A DNA stretch of 64,000 bases from contig CM030835.1 in the NCBI GenBank assembly GCA_018105865.1, forward strand, positions 5,442,316-5,506,315. The letters are read 5' to 3'. The notes below the pieces were generated by a model. It did no database searches. It was given only the letters and a program-made list of their open reading frames with translations, and was not told where the DNA came from. Numbering within the stretch: the stretch's first letter is position 1; the number at the start of each line of letters is the position of its first letter. Shown in pieces: positions 53,402 to 64,000 of this stretch. The stretch is from Metaphire vulgaris (taxonomy: Eukaryota; Annelida; Clitellata; Crassiclitellata; Megascolecidae). Made by a program: the position numbers and the translations under genes.

Positions 53402-55028
53402 CCAGATAATCGCTGCTATTATTTTTTAGTGCATGGTCTCACTAGTTGGTTAATGTATGGACTGGGGATTCGATCAGACGTATGTTATACAAAGTTTTCT
53501 CCACGAGTGTGAATGATCTGCTCAATTTGGCGGAAATGCAATAACGAGTCCCCGGCGTAGGGCGTAGACCGTCGATCATTCACACTCGGGCAGTTAGTTC
53601 ATCGAGCCTAAATGCCTCCGTTCTTGAGAATGTCCAACTTTTTCGTCTCCGCCTTCTCGTAGTCCGTCGTTTATTGTGAACGCACACAAACACACAGACG
53701 CACACACACTCGCAGACACACCGCCACCAAACTGAGATAGAGCGCTATGCTGATCTTCCAGGAATAGATCATTAAACATATAAATGCAAACACCAAATGA
53801 CAAAGACCTAGCGAAACAAGACCAAATCAAAATTTTAGCTTTTACCGATCAACGTTGTTCGTCCATTCATTGGTTCAGAGCACGGGAAATATGCAATAGG
53901 TCATATAAATGTTAAAAAATATCACGTTATATAGTAAAACTTTACACAGCTAATACATTTACGTTTACTCCACTGGTAAATACGGACTGTTACCATGCAC
54001 TACACGAAGGCGTAGCACTAGTGCTTGTTCTCTTTTTCTGGAACCTCCATTTCGCATCTGTCAGCCGACTATTTGCCTATTAAAACTGCTGAGGTAAATT
54101 GTTTCTGGTTGTCAATAATGCCTGCGATCAGGATTAAGCGTGTCTGTGCGTGCGTGCGTGCGTGCGTGCGTGTAAGGTTCACTGTTCTTCGCCGTAATGG
54201 CTTATATCGAATCATGACAGCAGGGCCGGACGTAACTGACTTTATTGCAAAGAATTTTGGCGGCGTCAGTCGTGGACAAAATTAATAATAGAGCGGATAG
54301 TCAAGGAGATTGAGGTAATTTCAATGTCGACCCGCCCCATCTATCCCCTCCGAAATAGGCAATCTGGAGATTACTTTTAGTTCGAGTGAATTAGAAGAGT
54401 AGGCCTACGTTCTCTTTTTCTTATTAAACCATGTACGACCCCATATATCACTCTATTTACACCGTACGGGCGCATACTTTTAGCAAGGTCGTCGAACCAG
54501 CTGAAAATTTCCTATAGCGCATATTTTTATCTAACGCACCGATTCCACCGAAAACAAACGAGTTGGGCTTAAATTCGAGACTGCGTTGAGAGAAATTTCA
54601 AGAACGTCTCTCACGCATATCCGTCGACACGCGCCACTCAGCACAGTATGTTCACTGAACAGAGTAGAACTCAGCCAGACATCGGACTGCAATCTCTGAC
54701 TGAACATTGTTCAGCCAAAAGGGACCACCACAGCAGACGTATTAAAGGAGTAAAAGCAGTAACACGGTAGGTAGGCCTAATTATATATCGTTCTGCGCAC
54801 GCTATCATATCAGACGTCAGACAGTGTTCGGTTTGTCGGAGTTTTTTTTGTGTGTGTGGCAGTTCGACCACACTGACAGAGGACGTTGCCTCTTTGAAGA
54901 TGTACAACCCCCGCTGGGGGGGGGGTGTAGAAAATTACTGGAGATGGGAGTCTTTACTTGCGCGTTCCTTCATTCACTCATTTCGTGTTGAAGTGGGTGC
55001 TTAATTTGTAAAGCGCCTGCATCAAGTC

Positions 55029-55204
55029 CAGTGGCGGCTCTAGGATTTGGCAAGAGGGGGCCGTTGGGGGCAACTTCTAATCATGGGGGCCAACCATTTG
55101 TTGTTTAATGTATGCAGCATTAAGTATAGGGTCCCAACTGGGGGCCACTGGGGGGCAGGCTCTCAAGGGGGCACGGCCCCCTGGCCCCGGTGGAGCCGCC
55201 ACTG
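55029..55204. mobile_element. hAT-like MITE, CAGTGGCGGCTCC family (reverse orientation)
   Basis: The element is 176 bp with ends CAGTGGCGGCTCTA / TGGAGCCGCCACTG. A perfect TSD ATCAAGTC lies at 55021-55028 and 55205-55212. Confidence 0.95.
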
Positions 55205-55327
55205 ATCAAGTCTACAACCTACAACTCTTTCCAAGGACATCTTTATGGGTGCAAGCTAGGCCATTTATAAACTCACTAATGATATAAGCCAACGATTGAT
55301 TGCAGGAGATGGCAAACAGCTTGAAAC

Positions 55328-55513
55328 CAGTGGTTAATCTAGACTTCTGGACTCCGGAGGGGGGAACTGACAAGGCCGGGGGGAAGTCAGCTAGGGATGC
55401 TTGGGGAGCGCTGTAAGTTGATATTTAGTATGCCAAAATTTCCGGGGGAATTTGAAATTTCCTGAGGAGGGGAAGAACAATTTCCCCCCGGAAACGACCT
55501 AGATTAAACCCTG
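55328..55513. mobile_element. hAT-like MITE, CAGTGTTTAATCTAG family
   Basis: The element is 186 bp with ends CAGTGGTTAATCTAG / CTAGATTAAACCCTG. A TSD CTTGAAAC / CTTGAGAC (7 of 8) flanks it. It shares GTATGCCAAAATTTCCGGGG with the copy at 33703. Confidence 0.92.
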
Positions 55514-55855
55514 CTTGAGACTTGAGAAAATCTGTGCAGTAAGCGGAAAGTCAAATTCTCGACGGAGAGACAGTGAGGCGAAGTCGATTCTACGCAGAAC
55601 GATTACCGGTATGTGCAGGTGATCATTACCTACCGCCAACTGCCAATTGGGCGCCTTTAGATCAAAAGAATCCGAATTACAAATTAACTTATTAAGCGTA
55701 TATTTGACGTTGCGCACTGGCTCTACTCCCAAAACTGAATTGTCATTTCTTCCCTCTATTATAGCCGTTTTCACCCTCGTCTCATATGAATGGTCACAGA
55801 TTTTATTATTGAATTTTTTTGTTATGTGAAAAAATGACTGCATCGGTAAAAACAA
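55514..55855 (-). other. Unassigned minus-strand open frame
   Basis: A 100-plus codon open frame encodes, for example, WQLAVGNDHLHIPVIVLRR. It has no low-complexity bias but also no splice site or family match I can support. It could be chance. Confidence 0.15.
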
Positions 55856-56279
55856 CTATCCTTGAATTATTTGACTTTATGGCCCTTTAAAAAATTAATC
55901 GAATTAATTGTTGTTGGTTTTTGAATTTTAAACTTTCTTTAAATCATTTTGCACACGAGTGTAAAGAGAGTTGAAACACTGCAAAGTTCAGTTCAGTAGG
56001 ATTGCCATTGGTCGGATCATCGGATGCGATGGGTGAACCGGTGATAGGAACCGTTGAGTAACAATTTCCGATAAATAAGCTAAATCGATACAAATTCGTC
56101 TAGCAAGACTTTTACGCCTAACCGAAATTTTTCCGCACAAAACTTTGTAAAAGAATATTGGACCGCATTTCGTAATTTCAACGAGAAATTCAACTATATA
56201 TATACAGACCTGATTGCTTTAATAGATTAACTAGGTTAAGTGAAATCCAGACGGTGTTGAAGCTAGTCTTCCAGCATTC

Positions 56280-56385
56280 GGAAAGACTGAGCGCCTAAGA
56301 AAGAGTAAGCGGCTACTGTTGTGCTGCTGCTCTCAAAGGCGCTATATAAATCCACGAGATTTTACTTACTTTTACTTACTTAGTC
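56280..56385 (+). mobile_element. Probable SINE/LINE 3' tail
   Basis: CTCAAAGGCGCTATATAAAT is followed by repeats of TTTTACTTACT. This is the kind of 3' end also seen at 52490. The 5' part is not recognised. Confidence 0.4.
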
Positions 56386-57339
56386 TGGTCTTAGAATTAT
56401 CTTTGGTTTTTGGAGATTTTGGTGTGTGATGTGTTCGCCAAAAACATTCCTTCAAGAATGATAAAGTTTTGCATTTTAAAGTGCTGATGAGCAAGACAAC
56501 AGTCAACGCGCAACCGATTATTATCATTTCACTAGAATAATCTCTTCTAACCTAAACGAGAGTCCGCTTCCAAATTGTAAAGGCTTGGGATAAAAGCTAC
56601 GCTGACCAGAAATTCTGGCGCTGCTGAAGGTGTCTGAAGGAAAAGATCAATTAGTTTCTGTTTTTGATTATTTCATCTATTTCGATATGTCGCAGCATTC
56701 TAGGCATTTGAGCTGAAAGTGACAAATATTACTACTAACAATGTTTTTCGTCAGTACTGTATATTAGTTCGGAGATAATGCGTCGAGTTGGAAACTTTCA
56801 GAAAAGAAAAAAGGAAACAAGAAATTAATATCAGAAAAACATCGAAGCTGTCTTGAGACACAAGGGCGTTTGAACCAGAGACAGAGACAGTTTGATAAAT
56901 TTTCGGCGATGGCATAACATAAATTTTGCGAGTTAATAATATCTTGGAATCTCTCTTAATTAAAATATCTAATAGACCACCGTTGTGTAGAAATAATAAC
57001 ATTTTGCGCTTAGAGGCAGAGTCGACTTTTTAATAAACCTTAGTTCCAAAAAGCAACACATATTTATGTATTTATTTATGAAGTAATAATTAATTAATTA
57101 TTTCCCTTAATATTATTTCTCAGGGCTCGATGAATTAAGAAATTTTGATAATTAAATTGAATACACTAATATATTATTTTCAGCGCTACGATTAACCACT
57201 TTTGATCGTCAAGCTATCTATCGGTTGCCCTTTCGAGCGTTGAAAATCTGTCACTTCATAAAAAAGTATCGACGTGAAAAAAGTCAGACTATGTTGAGCA
57301 GTAGCAGTCGCTTCGGTTTGGAAATCGCTCATAAATCAT

Positions 57340-57680
57340 TGAACTGAAGTGAAGCGTACGATCAAAGAAGGAGGCGAACGGTGCTCTATAGACAGCCGGA
57401 AGACCATCGACGGCCAGGAACCGTTCGATGAAAGGGCAGCTGTCGGCCGCCAGAACGCTCGAGAGCAGCGGGCCGCGGCGACTTGGAGTGGCCGACCGGT
57501 CGGCCGGCCGCCGCCGCTATGGCAGTTTCCGTAGCGAGAAGATCCGATCAACTAGTTCATACTTGCTGCAGCAGCTGCTGCTGCTGCTGCTGCTGCAGGA
57601 TTTGCGCTACTATGCAGTCCGTGGATAGACGCGCCATAGCGAGCAGCATCATATTATACAAAACTGAAAGTTATTCAACG
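57340..57680 (+). other. CpG-rich candidate first exon with donor
   Basis: A GC-rich block in otherwise AT-rich DNA, with several CpGs and a (CTG)n run (57572-57596), ends in a strong donor ACG|GTAAGT at 57680/57681. This looks like the first exon of a plus-strand gene. An ATG at 57519 would read in phase to the donor but gives a Cys-run artefact, so it may be UTR. No downstream exon was recognised in the window. Confidence 0.35.
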
Positions 57681-58088
57681 GTAAGTGCTAAGCAGAGATC
57701 GTCGCCTCCCATTGGTTACCGCCATGCAGTTCTTTTTTTCAAGGTCGATTAAAAGCGTCTTTGCCTTGTCGCCGTAAATTTTTGAAATAGCCTACCGCTT
57801 TTACGCTGCGAGACTTCAAAGTCAAATTAAAAATTCCCAAACGATTGATATTAGTATCGACTATATAGGATAGGTATCAAAAAACGTATCGGTCATCTCT
57901 TGATACAGAGTTCTCTAAGATAGGCCTAGGTCTAAGCTACATCTGAAGCCAGAAAACTGACTCGAAGAATTTTTATTAGAAGCGCTTTATACTGTATGCA
58001 TTATAAGATTTTTTTCATGGCGTGTCTTTTGTCAAATTCAAAACCATCAAATTTGACATCTGCAGAACGTTCTGTAATGTCATCCCTC

Positions 58089-58273
58089 CAGTGGCGGCTC
58101 CACAAGGAGGGCACGGGGGGCCCGTGCCCCTATTGAGTGCCTGGCCCCCAGTGGCACCTCTGTTGAGACTATATACCTAATACTACATACCTAGCAACAA
58201 TGGTTGGCCCCCATGATTAGAAGTTACCACCTCAACGCCCCCCCCCACTTGCCAAATCCTGGAGCTGCCACTG
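58089..58273. mobile_element. hAT-like MITE, CAGTGGCGGCTCC family
   Basis: The element is 185 bp with ends CAGTGGCGGCTCCA / TGGAGCTGCCACTG. A perfect TSD CATCCCTC lies at 58081-58088 and 58274-58281. Confidence 0.95.
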
Positions 58274-58999
58274 CATCCCTCACTCCTGGAGGGACCGGAT
58301 GGAAAGTCTGCGTGTTCAGATGATCTATAGGCCTAAACGCAGTCCATTTAAAGGCCTACATATAGAACCTTTTTTAGAGAAACAATCATCTATAATGACA
58401 CTAATATTTCATTCGTGGATACGAGTATGCATGTAAGCAAGCAGTCAAGAAAGTCATTCCATCACATTTACAACGGTTGTTTTCATTAAAAGTGAGCAGG
58501 AATTCGACAAAATCGCTGCTATTTATCCAGAAGATTGTGATCTTTGAGGGCGTGTCAGTGTATGTATGCTATAACAGCGTACACTCGATCGTTATAGTTT
58601 AGGCAATGTCCGCTGTAGCGCGTTCATAGCGATAATTCACACGCGGAAATCATAACATAATCACGCCCTGCGATGCTTGGTACGACTTCGAGTATAGAGG
58701 CCTTTAAAGAGGCGCTTTCCTCCAGTACCGCCTTTTGCCCCTTGGCGTCGTCCGTCGATCTTGTCGAGTCTCGACGATGGCTTATCTCTTTGGGTGTTCA
58801 ACCGCTGTACTTCAAGACCCATCTCCTTTGGAGTTTCGGAAAAAAAGAAGTGATAGGATTTGATTTACAGAGGCTTTTATCGTATCTGGTTTGGGCTGGT
58901 GAATGCATTAAAATATGCGGCTCTTTTATGTGCAAATCACGTTGATTCTTTAGGGTAAGAAAGTAACGCATCTCTGCTGATAATCAACAGAGGGCCGGA

Positions 59000-59299
59000 C
59001 AGTGGCGGTTCCAGGAATTCTTGGTGGGGGGGATGAAATATTTTTATAGGAAGTTGGTGGGAGGATGCAAAGTGACGAAGAAAAAACAAAAGAAAAGAGA
59101 AGGAAAGAGTTTATTTTAGTGTTTTGTCCACTAAATGTTTAAAAAAACCTTGCCAAAAGAGACCGACAAGCAAAAAGGTCATTCGCAGTTTTTCACTAAC
59201 TTTTTGAAAAACTCACCGGAAAATAGGTTGACAAGCAAAAATGTCATCCGGAATCCCGGTGACGGATGCATCCCCAGTCATCAACATCAACCGCCACTA
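59000..59299. mobile_element. hAT-like MITE, CAGTGGCGGTTCC family, decayed TSD
   Basis: The left end CAGTGGCGGTTCCAGGAATT and the right end ACCGCCACTA bound about 300 bp. The flanks GGGCCGGA and TAGGCCGC share only part of their bases, so this may be an older copy. CGACAAGCAAAAAGGTCATTC and GACAAGCAAAAATGTCATCC are inside. Confidence 0.8.
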
Positions 59300-60222
59300 T
59301 AGGCCGCGGGAAAAGTGAAAAAGTTTGCATCGATATAATTTTGCATCAACATAATAACGCGCGTTCTTGTGATATCATCAATTATTGAGACGTTACAAGT
59401 ACACGCCTTGTCCCCATCTAACTATTACAAAATAATGTAGTCGAGGTTGGTTCGTGACCGGGTCTATACGAGGATTAATTGCAGAGTGAGAAAACGCGGC
59501 GCCTAAGCAAACTCTGCCTACCCTGGTTCGCTCCTGAAACAGCGTGCGCATCTGTGGCAACGCGTGAAGTTTCGCTGGGTTGGAACATGTTAGCGGCGCC
59601 AGACAGGAATGACAGCTGCCTGTCAACTGTGACCGTTATATAATAATTAAGAGACAGCCAGTCAGCCTCAGCCGCAGACAAGGGTGGCCACGATGGCATG
59701 AGAACATGACATGAGGATGAAACTGATAAGGACGCCACGGGCTCTAAATAAATTAACGAAAAATTACAGCACGTAACAACCGTGATTAGACTGCTGCGTC
59801 AAAATGTAAATCTCTTGCCACGTAAGAATTTCCATTCAGATGTGTAGCCTATTTAAACGGCCTCACGAATATGAAATAAGTATAGCAGATTCTTAATCAT
59901 TGCCTTTACTGTACAGATTCTCTTCCGCTGTAAACACAGGCAGGCAAAAGCGTCCTATGTTTCACCTCTTACTGTATGTCCCATAATAATATATAATAAT
60001 AATAAAATGTGACAGTGGCAGGCATGATGTAACCATCTGCATTTCAGTTTATCTAGATAGCCTTTGAATACTCACTATCGTCCAAACTGTTCCATTTGTC
60101 ATATATAGCATGCATCTGGTATAGCTCCGTCTCATAATGGCCGTGATAAAATTTTTTCGTTCTCATGTACATTGAAGTCCTTTCAGCGACTTCACACAGA
60201 TAGATCAATACTGCTCTTCTAA

Positions 60223-60330
60223 TTGATATATATATATATAGTCTAATTGATAATATATAATATATATAATAATATAATCTATTCTAATATATAATCTAAT
60301 TGATATATACATATATATATATATTATAGG

Positions 60331-60396
<66 letters not shown>

Positions 60397-60405
60397 CCTA
60401 TAATA
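60223..60405. repeat. (TA)n with flanking AGGCCTATA palindromes
   Basis: An AT-dinucleotide block is bracketed by TATAGGCCTATA on both sides, giving a long self-complementary tract. Confidence 0.9.
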
Positions 60406-61324
60406 TCATCGATTTTTGTCAGGATGCAGCATTTGCCGTAGAACATAAAAATTACGGGATTCATCGCAGATAAGAAGCATAATTTGAATTTTTTGCTATT
60501 AGTCTTGCACTTTCAACCGTTATTACTCATCTTACACTCGTTTTCAATAAATTATTTTTTGCGAGATTAGCCGTATAACTTTAACAGACAAGTAGATTGT
60601 GTTTAAAATGGCTGGTTACTGGTCGAGACCATAACCGAAGAAGCAGAACATGAGGTCTTTACAATCAGAGGAGTGTCTGGAAATAACTCTGGTCAACAGG
60701 AATTGTGAGGATGTACCCTACTCACCACCGGGGATATTTTTTTATCCCCTAACACCCCCTCAACACCCCGCCCCCAATTTGATGTCGACACCCCCTCAAT
60801 TCACAATCCTATAAATAACCCTGCTCACAGAGGCCGGCGCGTGACTTTTGGAGGCCCCCGCAACTTTTATAGATATTGCGGTCCCCATTGTCCCTATACT
60901 CAACGTTTACATTACTTCTATAGTCAATGTTTAAGAAGTTAAAATCAATAAAAATACATTTATTCACGCTATTTAACATTTCACTCAGAGAAGAATACGG
61001 CACACTTTGTTCATCGCGAATAAAATTCACGTTTCCATGTACAATATTATTATGATGTTCTAACGTTATAACACGACGCGGTATTAAATTATTAATGCGC
61101 TCTGCCTTTTTCCACTTGAGCTGGCGTCTGTCTGCTTGTCAAGAGTTGAGCTGGTTGTAGGGAGTAATTCAAGCCCCTTCCTTCAGTCAGTTCATCACGT
61201 GCTGTCTGTGATCCATCGACTTCTCATGGTTCTCCAAGGACTTTACTCAAAATATCGCCAAATGTAGAAACCTTAACATGCTAGTTTCATTTTTGTCACA
61301 TCAAACACAACTTGTAATCAGGGC

Positions 61325-61625
61325 CAGTGGCGGTTCCAAGAACTCTTGATGGGGGGATGCAATGAATTTCTAGGAAGTTGGTGGGGGATGCAAGGAATTT
61401 TTAGGAAGATCCTGCCAATTGTCAAAGAATTATATGTAAACGAGTTAGAAGAAATCTGTAGATTTGATTTATGAAATATAATGTTCAGAATTGACATTGT
61501 ATAAAAGCCATTTTAGTCTGGCTGTATAAAGCCATAGCGCAAACTCGAGTTTCAAATGCCGGAAGCGAATTTGTCGATGACATTGTCTATGGATATGCCC
61601 ATAACTTTGTGGATATATGTCAAAA
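61325..61625. mobile_element. CAGTGGCGGTTCC-family repeat, uninterrupted paralogue of 24257-25830
   Basis: It starts CAGTGGCGGTTCCAAGAACTC and continues through TATAATGTTCAGAATTGACA to GAAGCGAATTTGTCGATGAC. The same parts of the 24-26 kb copy are separated by the retrotransposon insertion. The right end is not defined. Confidence 0.7.
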
Positions 61626-64000
61626 GCTAATCCGTTTAGACGATCATCTTCCATTAAATTTTTTTTTATTTGAAAGATTTTTACTTTCCTAAAGCTATCT
61701 AGATATCCAAAGCTAGGCTATAATTATATGGTCAACATTTAAAGTCAATGCACGGAACATGTAAAACCAATGTACGAATGTCAACATTAAAAACCAATGT
61801 ACGGACGATGGTTACAGAGCAAATATTATTATCAACTATCCCGCTTAAGTAGTCTTTCAGAGTGCGAATTGGGGGGGGGATTGCCGAAGACGAAATTTCC
61901 GCAAAACGTTTTAATTCGGAAGACGAATTTTCGGAAGCGAGTTCCTGGGGGAGAGTTTTTTCCGGAGGGGGGCTACTAGGGCTAGTCGCTGTGGACGATT
62001 TGTCCGTAAACCGTATACGGCGCATTTGAAAGAAGCTGCTGTTCGCGATTTTTAATTATTTAAAAGATAAGAAAACGAGACATTCTGAAAAAATTCAGAA
62101 AATTTCATTTCGACCGTAGAAATAACTCGCCAGGAACTTCTGAGTGAAATCTCCAAAAGTTTTTCGAAAATATGTCTCTGAAAATTTACCGGCAACGCCC
62201 AGCTTTGTACAGACGAAAGAAGCGTGCCTCGCCGTGTGAATTCAGGCCCTGGAAGCGGCAATCGATTGGGGTGTGGGGGGGGGCACCGGCGTACGAATTA
62301 CCAGTCCTCCTCTAACGTAGTTACTTCGGTCTTCTGATGTGACATCGGACATGATGTACTGAATATATTGCTGGATACAATATATATAATTATTCACGTC
62401 CGATCCGCCTCGACGCAGCGTTCTGTGTTCTCAAGCCTTTGAGGGACGTAACGCCTCTCAAGGTTGCCAGACTCGAATTCAAGCACGAAGGCAGACTTTT
62501 ATATCATACAGCCACCGGGGACGGGCAATTTTTATAGCACATGGTTATACTCTCACGAACAGCGCAATTGTGGCCGTAAACTTGGATATTATATTGACGC
62601 TAACAAAAACGCATCGTATAGGAACGTCAATGATACTTTATTTAGACGTTTGGATTTGTAAGCCGTCTAGTTATATCGGCGACCCGTGGAGCATACGAGA
62701 ACATAAATAAAATTTGTAGAAAGATGGTTTTAAAATATCGATTCAGGATATTCATAACACTGTAAACGTATCATGCATCTAAGGTGTTAGTGTAAATATT
62801 TAAAATTACATTTCGGAAAAGGCATTGATTTTATTATTTTAGGCTATTTCCAAGTACACTTCTTGGTAACCACGGGGCAGTTTGTGAAGGTTAGGACCAG
62901 CGAGACGTCACACTTTCAGTACAAATAAGGCCTTAAATATACCTGAAAGGAGGTATATATTAACAAGTTTTTGCCCGAGATACATAACATTTTAGGTCTC
63001 AATTACATTCGTTATCATTGTCATTATCATTTTCTCCTGAAAATTGAACGAGGAACTCGAATAGGTCTATATTAAAAAGAAAACCTGCGTGACGTAATTT
63101 ATGGACGACGCTTCAAAGGATTTGTGACAGTTTATGACAGAGAGGGGTAAAAAATGACACAAAAATATAGCGTGATGTACTTTATGGACGGTCCCTGTGC
63201 TGTTTGTGGAACATGCAATTACGATGTCGCAGCAGCGAAAAAAGAAAGTTCCAGCCAAGTCCATCACTAGATGGCGGCACCTTATGTGATAAAAAGTTCA
63301 TAATAGTTCATATTGCTCTGAAATCATATTCAGCAAAGTCACGTGAGTCATGTCCTTTTATCTTAGCTTAGAAAAATTGTAGGCAGGAAACAAGCACGGG
63401 TTAATTTATCCCTTTCCCGGTTACCCCGGTTACAGATTAATGAACTAAACCGTGTTTAAAAAGTGTGCACATATTTCGCAGCCTATTTTGCTTAATATGA
63501 TCTGATTCGACTATTAATTAAACTCAACAACCTGAGACCATAAAACTACAGTGTACTTTCTACACAGTTTACAGTTGGAGCCCAAGTAGCCTATATAGAC
63601 ACTATGTATACGAATTCTGCGATGGCTTTCAGAAATATTCTGCGTGACTTTTTGGGGCCCGGGGGGGCATCTTTGGCTTTTAGCAGAAAAAAAAAGGTCA
63701 GCGCCTCCTTTTTACCCTGACGAGCAAAAACAAAAAAACAAAAAATACGTTTACATGTTAAGGTAACCCTAACCTAAAAATGACCATCAAGGCCCGGGGC
63801 CCGGGGGCGATTATGACCATCAAGCTGGCAGCCGAAGATTTAATTAACTGAGAACGCGAAAGCGGAACAATTTACGGCAATACATAATCCGTGGGCTGTC
63901 CTGACTGCATGAGGGAGGCTTATGCTGGATCTGTTTGGCTCCGTCTGCCTTTGTGTTTTCCTCTTATCTCAAGGCAATTTTTGGGGAAGCTACTGATGAG
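61626..64000. other. Right-end intergenic stretch
   Basis: No gene is supported. G/C-run-rich blocks at 61865-61975, 62225-62290 and 63645-63810 resemble MITE interiors (for example TGACGAGCAAAAACAAAAAA near 63720), but I could not define ends. A 65-codon frame at 62464 is unassigned. Confidence 0.4.

Noticed and set aside
57483..57752. Cys-rich secreted protein from the CTG run
   Set aside because: The Cys string is one frame of a (CTG)n repeat and has no spacing pattern like a disulphide-rich domain.

Overview
The window looks like animal genomic DNA, most likely from a marine invertebrate. It is AT-rich, has short exons with GT-AG introns, and carries many trinucleotide microsatellites, MITEs, non-LTR retrotransposon remnants and a tRNA-derived SINE. 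I cannot name the species from the sequence. The 8-bp palindrome TAGGCCTA recurs strikingly often in the non-genic part.

Region 1 (about 1-20.7 kb, minus strand) holds most of a neuron navigator (NAV / unc-53 family) gene. Twenty exons could be placed by splice sites, matching codon phase and family motifs. They run from a candidate alternative first exon (start codon at 20219) through two very large Ser-rich exons, a set of small coiled-coil exons and the C-terminal AAA+ ATPase, which has a clear Walker A (GPSGTGKT). The extreme C-terminus lies off the left edge. No calponin-homology domain is seen, so the model corresponds to a short isoform.

Region 2 (about 21-34.4 kb) is intergenic and made largely of transposons. 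It holds many short hAT-like MITEs with CAG...CTG ends and intact 8-bp target-site duplications. Several are nested: a MITE inside a MITE, a MITE inside a retrotransposon tail inside another element, and a TA-flanked mariner relic inside a 1.26-kb hAT-like element.

Region 3 (about 34.4-43.9 kb, plus strand) contains a small three-exon gene. It encodes a predicted 133-residue secretory prepropeptide with a signal peptide, an acidic propeptide, a KKR processing site and a mature eight-cysteine knot peptide ending in an amidation-type Gly-Lys. The cysteine spacing is agatoxin-like, a fold also known for arthropod neuroendocrine peptides. I consider this the most interesting gene here. A CpG-rich, TATA-bearing region near 35.1 kb may be its promoter. 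MITEs, a SINE and long GA tracts fill its introns.

Region 4 (about 44-64 kb) is again mostly intergenic. It contains MITEs, microsatellites, LINE remnants and one CpG-rich candidate first exon (57.3-57.7 kb). Its clearest oddity is a tandem duplication in which one copy holds a MITE and the other preserves the empty target site. At least six MITE families with different ends carry the same internal module, close to GACAAGCAAAAAAGGTCAT. All coordinates and splice models are hand-read and need transcript support.
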